DNA from: Thuidium tamariscinum
Lineage: Eukaryota; Streptophyta; Bryopsida; Hypnales; Thuidiaceae
NCBI GenBank assembly: GCA_947034885.2
Contig: OX344755.2
Coordinates: forward strand, 11,658,501-11,722,500
Length of the DNA stretch: 64,000 nt
Direction of reading: 5' to 3'
Shown here: positions 48,326 through 60,699 of the stretch, piece after piece
Position numbering within the stretch: the first letter of the stretch is position 1
Layout: each line of letters starts with the position of its first letter
The notes under the pieces: model-generated
What the model was told of the DNA's origin: nothing
What the model saw: the letters and a program-made list of their open reading frames with translations, nothing else
Databases searched by the model: none
Made by a program: the position numbers and the translations under genes

Positions 48326-48971
48326 ATGTCAAAGGAATAGAATTTCACCATTTTTATAAAATTCTAGCACGTGATTTATATTCTAAAGAGTCGAATGTAC
48401 ATTAGAAATAGTCACACCTCCTTCAAATTCAATCTTCAAAGAATAGGGATTTGTGTCCAAAAAAATAGAGATCATGTATCTCTCTCTCTTTTCTTGTCTT
48501 TTCTTGCCTTGGGAGGTTCCATTCTTTGAAGACTTAGAATGATCACCCTCTTCTTCTAAAAGACTGAGAATAATGGGTGTAAAGAAGATTTTACAAGTGA
48601 CTGATTTATTTCCTTTTCACCCTCCATGTGTCCCATTTACCCTTGCCACCACTACATTCACCAAGTGATCATTGTGTTCACCAAGCATGACCTAGTGATC
48701 ATCAGACAATCATCAAGCATCCATAGAAAGATGCATGTTCAAAAGTTATGCTTGCCTCCCTCTTCTAAAAGTGAAAACTTTTCCAATTTCATTCTCACAA
48801 CAACACAAATGAATTATTACACCTTTTTCATGCAGAATGGCTCTACATTCATTTGGCTCTTATTTTTTTCACTAACTTCTCATTCTTCATAGAAATTTGA
48901 TCCTTGGAGAAGGTGTAATATTATAATGGCTATCCCTATTATTGTATACTTATATGCTTCCAAAGCAACTC

Positions 48972-49120
48972 TAGTATCCAAGGAGATTATTTGGGTTTAC
49001 TAGGTACTAAACTCACTACCTTACCACTTTCAAAGTAGTAACAATACTAATTTTACCACTTTGGAGGTGGTGATGGTAGTGAGTTCACCTTGTGGAAAAC
49101 CCAAATAATCTCTTGTACTA
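48972..49120. mobile_element. 149-bp hairpin MITE or small-RNA precursor-like fold-back
   Basis: Left arm TAGTATCCAAGGAGATTATT ... ACTCACTACC and right arm GGTAGTGAG ... CCAAATAATCTCTTGTACTA are complementary over most of about 65 bases each, with a short loop. It abuts the TAGGTC element at 49127. Confidence 0.6.
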
Positions 49121-49126
49121 TACATG

Positions 49127-49394
49127 TAGGTTAGTTTCAGCAGGTTAATGTTGAAATATTTTATTTTTTGCAATTCGATAGTTCAGCATACACATAGGAA
49201 TTTTTGAAATTTTGGCACTTCATGAGAATACTCGTAATTTTGGATTGGTTCTTTCTATTCGTGCATGAATGTGTTTCCTTTTTCTAATTTTTCTTAAGAA
49301 CAATTTTTTCCAGATTTTTAGAAATAGTTGTACAAATAATTTACTAAATTTTGACATTTTCTAAATTTTCCCGAGTTATTTACGAAACTGACCT
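49127..49394. mobile_element. TAGGTC TIR element, 268 bp, copy 2
   Basis: Inverted ends TAGGTTAGTTTC and GAAACTGACCTA. Collinear with 33001-33267. Its right end is the border of the GC-rich island. Confidence 0.65.
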
Positions 49395-50400
49395 ACACGA
49401 TACGGTACTAGAGGTTTGAAATGATCGACCAGCAGATCGTTGTCGATCATCTTCTCCCGGCGTCATGGACAGCCAGTTGGGGCCGGTGGCGTTGCTGCAT
49501 TGTTGTCTTGAGTCCGGCCATCCCTGGGCGGCTTCGGTCGCTTCGCCTGGGATCGATCTGATCCGGGACGACGGGACCCTGATCAATCCGGGCGGGGCGG
49601 GGGGAGGCGAGGCGGGCCTTCTCATTTGCAAACTAAATATGGCGGAAGTTGATGACAATTAATGGCGCAAAGGAAAAGCTGGGTAATGCGGAAAAGGATC
49701 GAAGTCAACTTTTAACCGGCACTCAGGCGGGGATGGGAGAGAGCGGTGGGCAAGCACAAGTGCAGTAGTGCAGCAGTGCACAACAGGCACACAGGCATCA
49801 TCAGTTGGAGATGCCTGCCTGCCTGATGAGATGCCTGCCTGGATTCCCGGCCTGGAGGGACGATGATGAGGTAGCGAGCCACCAGGTTCGCTAGCAGGAG
49901 CGGCGCCTTCGGAGCTGCGATGGTCGGTCTCATTATCCGGAAGAGTGGGGCCTCCGCTCCCTCCTCGGCCGCTTTCAGCCAGCCAGCCAGGGCAGGGACG
50001 GCTGATTCCTGCTGCACGCCCTGGAGCCCTCTCTTGCTTTTGTTCTGCTGTCTCCTGCGCTGCTTGCTTTGGGAGGTCCGGGAGCAGCCATCATTCCCAC
50101 CTCCAAATCGAAAAGCTGGCAGCAGGCAGCAGCAGTACTGCCTGCAGCAGAGCTCGATCAGAGCATCCAAGTGCTGCTGCACCGCAAATAGCCGCCCGGC
50201 CGGAGCTGGACGACATTCCCTCCATTCGTTTCCGGAGAACATGGCAATGGGGAGGGGCGACTGGCGAGGGAGTTCATTACGAGCAGCAGGGAGCCTGCGT
50301 CAGTGCAGCTTGGGAATTGGGACCGGCGGTTTTTTGCCTCCGATTCCTACAATCAACCAACCAGTTGTTCAAGTAGAAGAGCCGACCCATTTCCAACGGC
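49395..50400. other. GC-rich island without recognisable gene
   Basis: About 1 kb of GC-rich, CpG-containing sequence in an otherwise AT-rich desert. ORFs are present on both strands (longest 49712-50242 on -, 176 codons; 49920-50441 on +, 173 codons), but they overlap, are rich in Ala/Pro/Ser/Arg as expected of any GC-rich DNA, and show no domain. Tandem TGCCTGCC units lie at about 49811-49842. It could be an orphan promoter/CpG island, a remnant first exon or a captured fragment. Function is unknown. Confidence 0.55.
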
Positions 50401-50634
50401 CAGGGCGAACTGACCCCTCGCTCGGCCACTTGGGAAACTGACGCTGGAATTTTTTATATTTCCAACTCATGATAGAATTTGCAAATTTTGAATTCATATT
50501 TGCAATCAGAGACTCCGAATTAGCTTTCAAGGGTGCATGAGATAAAATAATCAAGTTTCAAATAGGATTTTTTAGTTTTTCTTGCACCCCTAAAATGACT
50601 TGGTGTGGCTGAGCAAGGGGGCCAGTTCACCCCA
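50401..50634. mobile_element. GGGTGAACTG TIR element, opposite orientation
   Basis: Ends CAGGGCGAACTGACCCC and GGGGGCCAGTTCACCCC. The inner block reads AATTCATATTTGCAATCAGAG, the complement of the other copies, showing insertion in the other orientation. Confidence 0.7.
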
Positions 50635-50651
50635 ACCTTTCTTCAACCACT

Positions 50652-50928
50652 TAAGGTGGGTACACCTAAAAGCGCCACTTATTCATACTGCACCTAGTTA
50701 CTGTAATTAGGCTGTTCAGATTTTCATATAGTCTTGTTGGCAAGTGAAAGCACATTCCAACGCATCAAAAAACGTAGGATTTGGATATTGTATGCAAAAG
50801 TTATTAACGGTGAAAGTCTGTTTCTGAAAGTGCCATCTACTGTCTGTGAACATGACTGATTTCGGAAATGTATGCACAATGTAGATGGCGCTTTTAGGAA
50901 CGTGGCGCTTTTGGGTGTACCTACCTTA
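50652..50928. mobile_element. TA-flanked MITE, 277-bp family
   Basis: Ends TA-AGGTGGGTACACCTAAAAG and TTGGGTGTACCTACCT-TA. Inner pair AAAGTGCCATCTACTGTCTG and GTAGATGGCGCTTTTAGG. Exactly 277 bp including both TA. Confidence 0.85.
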
Positions 50929-53900
50929 AGTTAAAGAATTGCCACTAGTTCTTTTGAAAGTTCTTCTCAACAACACATAGTTCTTGCTAGGCTTAATTAG
51001 CATCAAATGGGTGTATACCAATATCATATTATGGCATAATTTGTGCCATTTCTATTGTCACATTTACATTTGTTCGGCATAGGAAGGTCTTTGTAGAGGA
51101 TAATATTACTCTCACACTAAGTTGGTCAACACAAACTGTGGCCACAATGGATGTTGACGTGGATGCAATGGAGGGTTTTGTGGGGTGTGAAAAGGAGAAA
51201 AACTAATTTGAGGCTATAGATAAGCAAGTATACTATTTTTTAAGTAGGTGCATTTTTTCTATTCATGACATTGATTAAGCAACTACATATGAAAAACAAA
51301 TTTTATTTCATTTTCAAAGATGTAGCACTCATATGTCTACTACAAGTTTTTAAAATTCATAAGTTTTTAAAAGGAAGGAGAGAATCCTAAACAAATAAGA
51401 ATGAAAAGCAAAATCCTATTCCAATTTATAACCTCCAAGTATGTGATGACGCTTTGGAACCAATTGTTCACAATGCACGCCTTATGTTTTTGAAGGATAG
51501 AGAAAATCCTAAACAAAAAATAATGAATGAATATATACATAAGAGTATATAAGATTGTACAAGAATTCATATAAAAATAAAAATAAAGATTCTATAAATA
51601 TAAATGAATATATATATATATATAAATTATATACAAGGTTTTTATATAAAAATAAAAATAAAAATCCTATAATATTTTAATAATAGGTACACATATACGT
51701 AATAGAGATGCATAATTCAAAAGATAATGCTTTTATTCTTAATCCAGACTTTTTTTTTGCAAAAATTCTCTAAATGTATCAGACTTTGGGGCACTGATCA
51801 ATTGTCCATCTAAATACTAGTTCATGCAATGAGGCCTGCAAAGGGGATATTGGTCTAAAAAAAGCCATGTTCTTAATCTTTTAGTAATGTGTTCTTGTAC
51901 ACCCAAAATTTATTCAAAACTCATCACAGAGTCTTGCAATGGCATGTCTTGTAGCTTGGCACTTTGATGGTAATTGAAAATGATAGTCACTCTAATTTTA
52001 GTAGGTCGGTAGTGGGGATAGTTGGGTGGTCATAGCACCACTTCTAATGAGGCACTATCTCATACACCACTTATTGGTGTTGTAGTCATTTAGAGAGCAA
52101 TTGGTGGCAATACTCTTAAGCAATTATGCACATTTGGAGTGCATATTTTTTGAATGCAAAATTTTTCCCACATATAGAAATAAAGTTTGTAATGATTGCA
52201 TATTTTTCAAAATTTTATTACACAAAGCATAATTATTTTGAACTCTTCAATGGAAGATTCTCTTTGATTTATAATGGTGGTATAGACTTTTCTATTTTTG
52301 ACCATAGGTTAATTGTAGAATTGACCAAGGGTTGGTCGTAATATTGAGAAGCTTGTAACCAATTATAATGCACCACAACTACTTTAGGAATTTTGTAGCA
52401 ACTTTATAGAAAGAAAATTTTGCAGCAACTATTGATTGGAAATTGAAGGTGATCACAAATGGTTTAGATCCTCTATCCACTTACATGAAGATTAGATTTG
52501 GTATAAATCTAATGACTATTGTTTAAAAAAAGTATCACACATCATCTTCTGATTGGTTAAAAGTTATAAGCTGAGCCTTTGCAAAGATGACTGAGAATTT
52601 AATATCAAAATATAAGTATCAAATCAAACCTTCACATACAATTCCATTCCGATTATTTTCACTATTTAAAAAAAATAGGAATAGAAAGTTTTCAAGATTT
52701 TTCACTAAGATTTTTGTTATGCTTATGAAATCCAACCAATTGTTTTCTCATTTTCAATAGCTTACTTTGTACTAACTATAAGATTTTCCCAAACATTGTT
52801 TTTTCCAATTATTTTTGTTTAATTCCATGTTGAGTTTTTTTTTTCAAGAATCAAGTTCAATTTTTTCTCTATTTTCTATTTTAAGTATAAATTTTAATAG
52901 ATTTTTTTTCTAGCACTTTTCTTAAGTTTTCAAATTGCAATTGGATTTTTTCTTAATTCTATTGCTTGCCTAACAATGAACTTATTGGCAATTTTCCTAA
53001 AACATTGATTTTGACCATGCAATTCAAACCATCACTCAATTTGATGGCGTTCTCAATTTTATCCATGTAGACCACATTTTCTATTTTTCCATTAATAGTT
53101 TTTTTTATGGAACACAAATAACAGTAAATTCATTGCAGGAAAAAGAATAACGACACCCCAATTAAAATAGTGCCTAGGGGAAAGAAAATTAGGGAAGAAA
53201 AAGGGGGAATAAAATATTAAAGTACACAAGGACTCTACCAATAGCTCTAGAGAGAGGGCACCCCCATTTCTTTTGGATTCCATTTTCTCTTGTACTTCAT
53301 CTATGGCCAAGGAAGATTGACTCTTTCATTATCCTAGCCAAAAATAAATGTAAACAATGGAATAATTCTTCATCAAGACACTTTTCTACATAGTCCATAT
53401 TTCAACAAATTTTACAACTAACTATACATTCTAAAAGCTATAAAAGAAAAAGAAAAGAAATTTAATTTTTGAAGCATATCAAGAAAAAACACTAATAGTA
53501 AAAATAAATTGATAATAATAATTAAAATCATAGTTAGAAGTCTCCAAGAGTTGTTTTCAATCAATAATTAATCTACCACCAATTTAATATTTATTTGTTC
53601 TCAATCTACTAGATGTTTACTTGATTTGAGACACTTTCAAATTGGAAAAAATCATTTAGATCTACAAAAAGGTGGTGTTGGATGTTGATGAGCATGGCAC
53701 GTTTTAGAAAAAATTTAGGAGCAAATAGCTTAGGAGGGGAGAAAGGGATAGTATGGCAATTCGGCTTGGACTTCAAATTTTTATACAATTTTTTTTCCGT
53801 CGCTCGACTTTCAATATACATAATTAGTTCCAAATTTCATGAAGAATTGACTTATTTGGAAAGGACCAAGTTAGGAATGGACTTTTTGTCTACATATCTA

Positions 53901-55285
53901 TATAAAATGATGTTGTGGATGAATGTAGAGCTAGAGATTGAGTATGTGAGCCTTGAATCTACTTGTAGGTACATCCCTACAACCATTTGAAGGTGTTTTT
54001 AACATATTTATCTATAATATGGAAAGAGTCTATAATACAAGTAACTATAATATAGACACCTATAACAACAAAAGTTGTATATAATGTAAACACCTTGGCT
54101 CATGGGCTTATAGATTCTATGCTCACATCCTAATACTCCCCTCTACATGTAGATCATATTTTACAACTTTTGTTTGAAAGTTGTCATTAAAATATTATTC
54201 TAAGTTACATTTTCTTGTACATGTCTTCAAAATTTAGAATACTCCTTGGTCCTTAACACCTCAAGGACCAAAGAAGACACAATGTATCTTTCTCAAATTT
54301 CCGATGGCATATTCTTGGTAGGGTGAAATAAATCTCAATATTTTATAGAGTAGGATCCTATAAAACAACCAAAATAGATATACTTGTTGCATTTTCCAAA
54401 TTTCCAAATTTCAATGTAAGAAGTATTTTTAAATCTATTCAAGAAATGTAGTCTAACAAAAAAAGGTAAAAATATAATTTTTTCCAATGAAATGATTAGT
54501 AGGAATGGAAAAAAAAATTCTTGGACAATTATAGTCTTTACTTTGTACAAACTAAACTTGGTCTGGTAAAAAAAATTCAAATTTGTACTTTTAGCAATTC
54601 AAAAAATATATATCTCTCTTCCTAATTCTTTTTAACTCTCTCTCTAACTCTCTAAAAAACTCAAATCACCTTCCTATATAATGAACAACAATGGTAGGGG
54701 AAAGCATTTCCTATCTTTACATCTACCTCCCTTCTGGATAGGCAAGAATTGATGAAGAGGCTCTAAGGTTGGTCTATACTAAGATCCACATGACTCCCCA
54801 TTAGACTATTGATTCATGCCAATCTTAGGGTTGTAGTTATTTTCTAAGTTTGTCTTAGGTTTGAGATCCATGCCCATGCATGTATAAAGTAGGTTGCTTG
54901 AAAAAACACCCCTATTCTAAAAAAGACTTGTAAAATATAGATAAATTTGGCTTTCAATGTACCATTAGTGTACATTTCAAAAAATGATTAATTTTAGTTA
55001 CCACTACATTTTAACTTCAAAAATTCATGATTGGTTTGACAAAGGTCTCAAAAATAGGAAACAACTTGTCCATTAATGGCCAATTCCATTTTATTCCCAC
55101 AAAAATTTACTTAAAATTATTTCAAAGAGTTTAGCTTATCTACAAATGTGATTAGCTCTTAAAAGGTTGCTCTTATTAAAAGGTTGCTTAAAGATAAGAC
55201 TACCTTATGATTGCCTTGAGTTTTTTCACCTTGAGTTCTTTAATTTCATTGTGATATGTGTCATGTAGTTTCGTGCAGCATGTAG
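50929..55285. other. AT-rich spacer
   Basis: No gene. Contains a (TA)n run at about 51607-51623 with AATAAAAATA repeats around it, a CT-rich patch at about 54610-54655, and a diverged copy of the 28085-28240 repeat at about 55005-55140. Short ORFs (for example 53682-53990) show no domain. Confidence 0.4.
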
Positions 55286-55469
55286 AACATTTAGTAGCAT
55301 GTTATGACATTGCCTTTTTCTATAGTGGAAGGTGTGGCATATTCCACATTCAATAACCTTTCTGACCTCCACCTATTCCTTAGTTACTAATGAAGGACTA
55401 TTGGATGTGGAATATTCTATACCCTCTACTGTAGAGCATAGGCAATATTAGCCAATGCTAGTAAATGTT
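55286..55469. ncRNA. 184-base long hairpin, small-RNA precursor-like or MITE
   Basis: Left arm from AACATTTAGTAGCAT through TGGCATATTCCACATTCAAT pairs with right arm from ATTGGATGTGGAATATTCTA through ATGCTAGTAAATGTT, with a loop of about 40 bases. Length and extent of pairing suit a plant small-RNA precursor. No expression evidence; a fold-back transposon is an equal possibility. Confidence 0.45.
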
Positions 55470-56360
55470 AAGTGGGAAGCTTTTCACGCGCATTCTTACC
55501 ACACATATTGAGAAAAAAAAACTTGTTACAAAACAAGAAGCATAACATTGGTTCCATTTTTAAATTAGTGAGAATAAAGAGGTTCACTTGGTTGTTTGAG
55601 ACTCCACATCAAGGTCTAAGGTATGCAAACCTAATACAAATTGCATCCCTTATCTATACTACTTTAACCAATTTCATAGCAAAATCTTTTTCATCCTAAA
55701 ATATTGGACAAGTGCATGGACAAGATGCAAGTGAAAGTAGGTCCATGATGGGAATGCTTACCTTATTTGACAACAATACAAATACATGAATTGCATTCTT
55801 CTTCTTGGAAGCAAACTATAGTATTATTTTAATTGTAATGATGATAACAATATACTCAATCAATAGTGTCTTGTGGAACTATAAATATATTTCTATTAGC
55901 ATTCTCACACTAGAAGAAAATCACATTCGCCGCAACCAACTAAAATGTAACTATGTGTCCTACGCAACTTCCCTGCAACTACAAGGTGAATGCAAGAAAC
56001 ACTTGTACTATTTTTTGTCACAATTTAAGTGCTGATATGTTTTTTGGCCATAACTTTTTTGTTTAAGTTCCAAATGGCTTAAGATTTATAGAGAAGGTCC
56101 TCATGACTATTACACACCTTCCCTAATTTTTTTTTAATAATTTTCAAAAATAGTTTAATATTAAAGTAGTACTAGTGATTGAATGTCACAAATGACAATT
56201 TGGAGGTTTTTAGTACTATGGAGTACCTTTTTTGAAAAGTTACCTTATGAAATTTTGCAAAATGCTTCCTACTGTAGAAATACAACTTTTAAGGAGAGGG
56301 ATTTTTGATTGCCTACTGAGATAAAGTTTTGCATGGGCCTAAAATGAGCAACATTCCCAA
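55470..56360. other. AT-rich spacer
   Basis: No gene recognised. Confidence 0.35.
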
Positions 56361-56601
56361 TCCCCCTATGAAGATACGTTGTTTGTTTGTTTGTTTGTTT
56401 GGATGTTTGTTTGTTACGTTGAGATCTCCCGGACCGTGACTCCCCCGGGTGCGTGTTTGGTACCGTCGGAAAGCCCTCGGCGAGGAGGGGTGCACGAGCT
56501 TTGATTCATGGTGTTCTAACCTACAGCATGAAAGTTATTGAATTTTGAAGTTTCTATACATTAAAAAAATTAGACCGTGGCAACGGCACGGGCCACCCTA
56601 G
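56361..56601 (+). mobile_element. short non-autonomous Helitron, copy 2 (241 bp)
   Basis: Begins TCCCCCTATGAAGATACG after A and ends GGCCACCCTAG before T, with the same GTGGC/GCCAC terminal hairpin as 27607-27831. Nearly identical to that copy. The 16-base difference is mostly in the GTTT microsatellite. Confidence 0.75.
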
Positions 56602-58727
56602 TGAATTTTTGAATAATAAAAAATAGAATTTTACTTTTTGTTTCAATATTTGAAAAGGGATCCAAGTTACAAGCAATGGCCATCTTTAATATTAATTTTT
56701 TGAATGGCGTAAATAATTTCCAAAAATAAAAATGTGAAACTATAGTTTTCTAGCATAATTATGAGTTTTTATCTTTGAGTAGGACTCCGGGGTACATAAT
56801 AGGACTCTATAGTCCTAGTAGGGGTTCACCTTTTGTACAATGTAGACTTGTTTTCTATGAATTTGTAACTATGGATTGCTTTTATGGCAACTTTATGATC
56901 CTTGATCTTAGATCCATGTCTCATCAAAACTGTAGATTTGAATTTCAATAGATGGTCTACATATCTTCCTCCAAATCCCATATAATACTCACAATATTCG
57001 TGGTACTTATAGTACTAAATCAACAAAAACCAAAAATGCAACAAATAGTACAAGTGTTTCTTGTATTCACCCTACAACCCTTTGTATTTGCACCAAATTT
57101 GATGTTTACACTTTTGTAGTCGCAAAGTAGTTGTAGATTGAAGTTTTGGGTTATAGGAATGTAACAAGAGAATTTCTATGAGGTATTCTACATTCAAGAT
57201 TCATCACACTTGTTGACATGAATCACTTTAGGTTTTGTAGAGTTCAGTGTGTCAAACTACAATTGCATAAAATCTAAATTTGATTACAAATCAACTAGAA
57301 TGCAACTAGAAAATGATTGATATTCAACTAAAAAGAAACTACAGTTAAAAGAAAATCACTAGACTTTAACTAGAGAACTACTAACACACGACTAGAAAAT
57401 GACTAGAATGCAACTAGAAGACGACTAGAATGCAACTAGAAGATGACTATAATATAATCAGAAAACAATTAGATCAAATTTTACATCAATTGTCCCATGT
57501 CAAATTGTCAAGAGTACCATTAGATTCGATGGATAAGAATTGTAAGTTATAGCATCTTTAGGTAATGAAGTTTAATATTACAATTGTAATATTTCTACAC
57601 TTTGTAGATTTCTACAATCTATAGAAATCTACAAATATTTAAAGTAAAAGAAATTTAAAGTAAAAATTATAAAATTTAAAGTTTTGTAAACTTGTGAAAC
57701 CTATTTAATATCAATATTTGAATTTGATAATCTAAAAAAAGCTAGATTTGAAATCCTAAAACCTACAAATCATAGAGATTAAATTTTTTGAAATTTACAA
57801 TAATTAAGATAAAAAAATTTGAAAATCTATAAATCTACAAGTCAAAAACTAGTTGCAAAGCAATCACACAAGTTGCACAAAAGAAAATTCTACGTTAGAA
57901 GAATTCATTGATGAAGTTCCACGTAGGCTATCTGATGAAAAACAATCTTTTCGATTTTGCAACTACTGCAACTTGTTCACTAAAATTGCAAGCTCCAAAT
58001 TCTCACCTAGTTGCAAATGTGTAATGTAACTACAAAACTAGTTTCTAACCATAGTTGTAGAAGCCCCAATTTTCTTGTTGTGTCATGTACCATAAAATTA
58101 CAACTTGACATATGAAGGTAGTATAAGAAATGTGTACAAAATGTGACATACATATGTTGAAAAATATACATTAAATATGCAAATATAAAGTGCGGCATTA
58201 GATAAAAGAATATAATTATGATCATATTCTAGACTATTATAGTATTAGCTCTTTAACATTGGACCCTAAAATAATAGGATGTAACTTCAATTTTATCTTA
58301 CATTTAACCATTGTAAGTGATCAGAATTTGACATTCAATACTTTCTATTAGAGATGAAGCTACATATTACAAGTTTGCTACAATATTTTTTAGAATATTT
58401 TTAAAATTGAAATTATCATAAATTTTTTACTAAAAAATCAAATTAATTTTATTATATAGTTTTAAACAATAAAACCACAATTGGTGTTGATTTTGATGAA
58501 AGAAATTTAGTAGAAGATTGTAGCAAAATATCATATACTTATTTAGAAATATCATAGAATATCCTTTTGGGAGTGTTATAATTGTCTTAATATATTGTAT
58601 ATGTTCAATTTGCAATAGTGATGAAAACTTAAAATTAAATTTTTTTAATGAATAATATAATGGATTAGAAATTAGACTTGGTATGCTTTTGATATATGTC
58701 TTATATACTAAAATCACTAGCTTCATA
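56602..58727. other. AT-rich spacer with a minisatellite-like tract
   Basis: No gene. From about 57295 to 57475 the unit GACTAGAATGCAACTAGAA and variants recur about every 20-22 bases, most regular at 57388-57450. Confidence 0.5.
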
Positions 58728-60067
58728 CACTACAAGGGAAACTGTGTCCTATTTGATAGTAATTTTGACAAAATTCTACCAACTCTATTGTAGATTAGGA
58801 GTATCTGTTTTGGACACTTTTTTGACAAGATTATGTCAATTCTGCTGTCAAATTAGAAAAAAGATACACGTCAATAAGTCTTCTTTTCACTCCTCTGCCA
58901 CCGTGGATTTTTTCCACGTCACTCATTACAAAAAACTATTTTCCGAGGATTTAATAAAATACTTGAAATAATGTCTAGAAAAAAATTAGATGAAATTTTG
59001 TTAGATGAATGATACATTTTTAGATGAAATATTTTTTGATGATTAAAATTTTAATTTTTTTTATTAACTTTCAAGAATGCTGACCAAAACAAATTAAGGT
59101 CATGGATTTAATTTATTCACTAAATTGTGTTACTTCATGAACCATTTGTATTGTGTGAAATGAATGGAGAAAAGAAGCTCTTTATATACACATACGAAGG
59201 TAGGAGGTCCACCAACCCATATGGGATATATGAAATTTTGAAGTTGTGAGAGCTTATAGTTAAGTTAAAAATTCAACATTTGGTATTAAAACTAGGACTT
59301 CAAACTTCATTTAGGCATAGTATAATGTGTTTTTTCAAAACAAATTGAACTAACATTAGTTAAAAAAATCAATTAAAGTTTTACCTACAAAAATCAGTTT
59401 GACATTTTGAGTTTTCAATCAAAAGTTATGGAATTTCAAAGAGGTGTTTGAAATTGTTCTTATTATATTTTTTCAAACTTCCTCTTTGAAATTTGTTCAT
59501 AACTTTTGATTGAAAACTTGAAATGTCAAACAAATTTTTGGACTTGAAGCTCCAATTTATATTCTAACTAGTCTTAGTTCAAATGTTTTTGAAAAAAGAC
59601 ATTCTACTATGCTTAAATAAGGTCTAAAATCCTAATTTTAATACAAAATTTTGGGTTTTTTACTTAACTATGAGCTTCACAACTTCAAGAATTCATATAT
59701 TCCATATGGATTGGTTGACCTATTCCTTCTTCAAATACATAGAGGGAGTTTTATACCCTCAAAAAACAAGTAATGCTAAGGTGTTGATGATGATTGGTTG
59801 AAGATGATTAGTTGAAGATTGCAATGACATTTTATATCTAAAATAAAAATCATATGTAAAATCTTATTGAGTTTCTAAGAAGACATTAATCTTGTTTGTC
59901 AAATTGAATGAGAAATTGACAAGAATTTAATAAACATTGCAATATTGACCGCATTAACAAAGTGCCAAGTTTTAGAAGTTGTGGTTGTCATTTGGGACAT
60001 TGAATTGTCAATTTGGACACTTTTCTGTCAAATTTTTTGCAGATTAGGACCCATTTTCCTTGTAGTG
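58728..60067. mobile_element. non-autonomous CACTA-like element with a large internal palindrome
   Basis: Inverted ends CACTACAAGGGAAACTG and TTTTCCTTGTAGTG, the CACTA-superfamily signature. A subterminal motif TTTTGGACACTTTTTTGACA near the left recurs near the right as ATTTGGACACTTTTCTGTCA. The centre (about 59170-59750) is an imperfect palindrome with arms of about 250 bases. Flanking triplets are ATA and AGA, so a clean 3-bp duplication is not proven. No transposase ORF. Confidence 0.7.
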
Positions 60068-60273
60068 AGAGTAGAGGCTTACTTGCAAGTTTATCAAACC
60101 ATTTAAAATTGAAATGTAAACATAGATTTTGTATTTGGCCTTCTACTAATTAGGATATTATAGACAATACTTGACGTTGCACAAAATAGTCAAACTAAAA
60201 ATGACTAAATACAAAGCAAAGAACCAAAATTTCTAAGATAAAATACACTTTGAATAACTAGTACTTTGACTAA

Positions 60274-60699
60274 GATAGAGGTACCCGTAGTCAATCCTTT
60301 AAGTGATTTTCAAGTAGATCATGAGGAGTGTGATGCAAGTAAAAATTTTGCTATGTAGGAAGATAGGAAATATGGAGGTTGCAAATTTTTCGGAATTTTA
60401 TTCCCAAAATTGAAATTGTTGTGATTTTTGGAAGCCAAAAAGTTATCTAGACTAATAGCCAATGTCTAGACTCTTCTAATTATGATCATAGCCTAAGAAC
60501 TTTTCCACTCACTACTTCATACTTTCTTACTCACTACCTCAAGACATGTATCATGATTTTATTGAGTCCAAGCTTGAAAAAGAAGAAAAAACAAATTCCA
60601 AGCTTCAATTGGAAATATATTTGAATCTTGGTCAAAAATAGATGCACCCTATAGGTTGGGCATGGATCCTTGGTCAAAAATGGGTACCTCTACCTTAAT
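60274..60699. mobile_element. 0.4-kb TA-flanked MITE-like element
   Basis: Ends TA-AGATAGAGGTACCCGTAG and ATGGGTACCTCTACCT-TA form an imperfect inverted pair. Interior is collinear with 31300-31660 and, at the right, with 6660-6810. Confidence 0.6.

Noticed and set aside
49712..50242. 176-codon ORF on the - strand in the GC island
   Set aside because: A + strand ORF of similar length overlaps it, composition is that of random GC-rich translation, and no domain or splice structure supports it.
56313..56495. 60-codon ORF over the Helitron
   Set aside because: Runs across the element border and is broken in the other Helitron copy.
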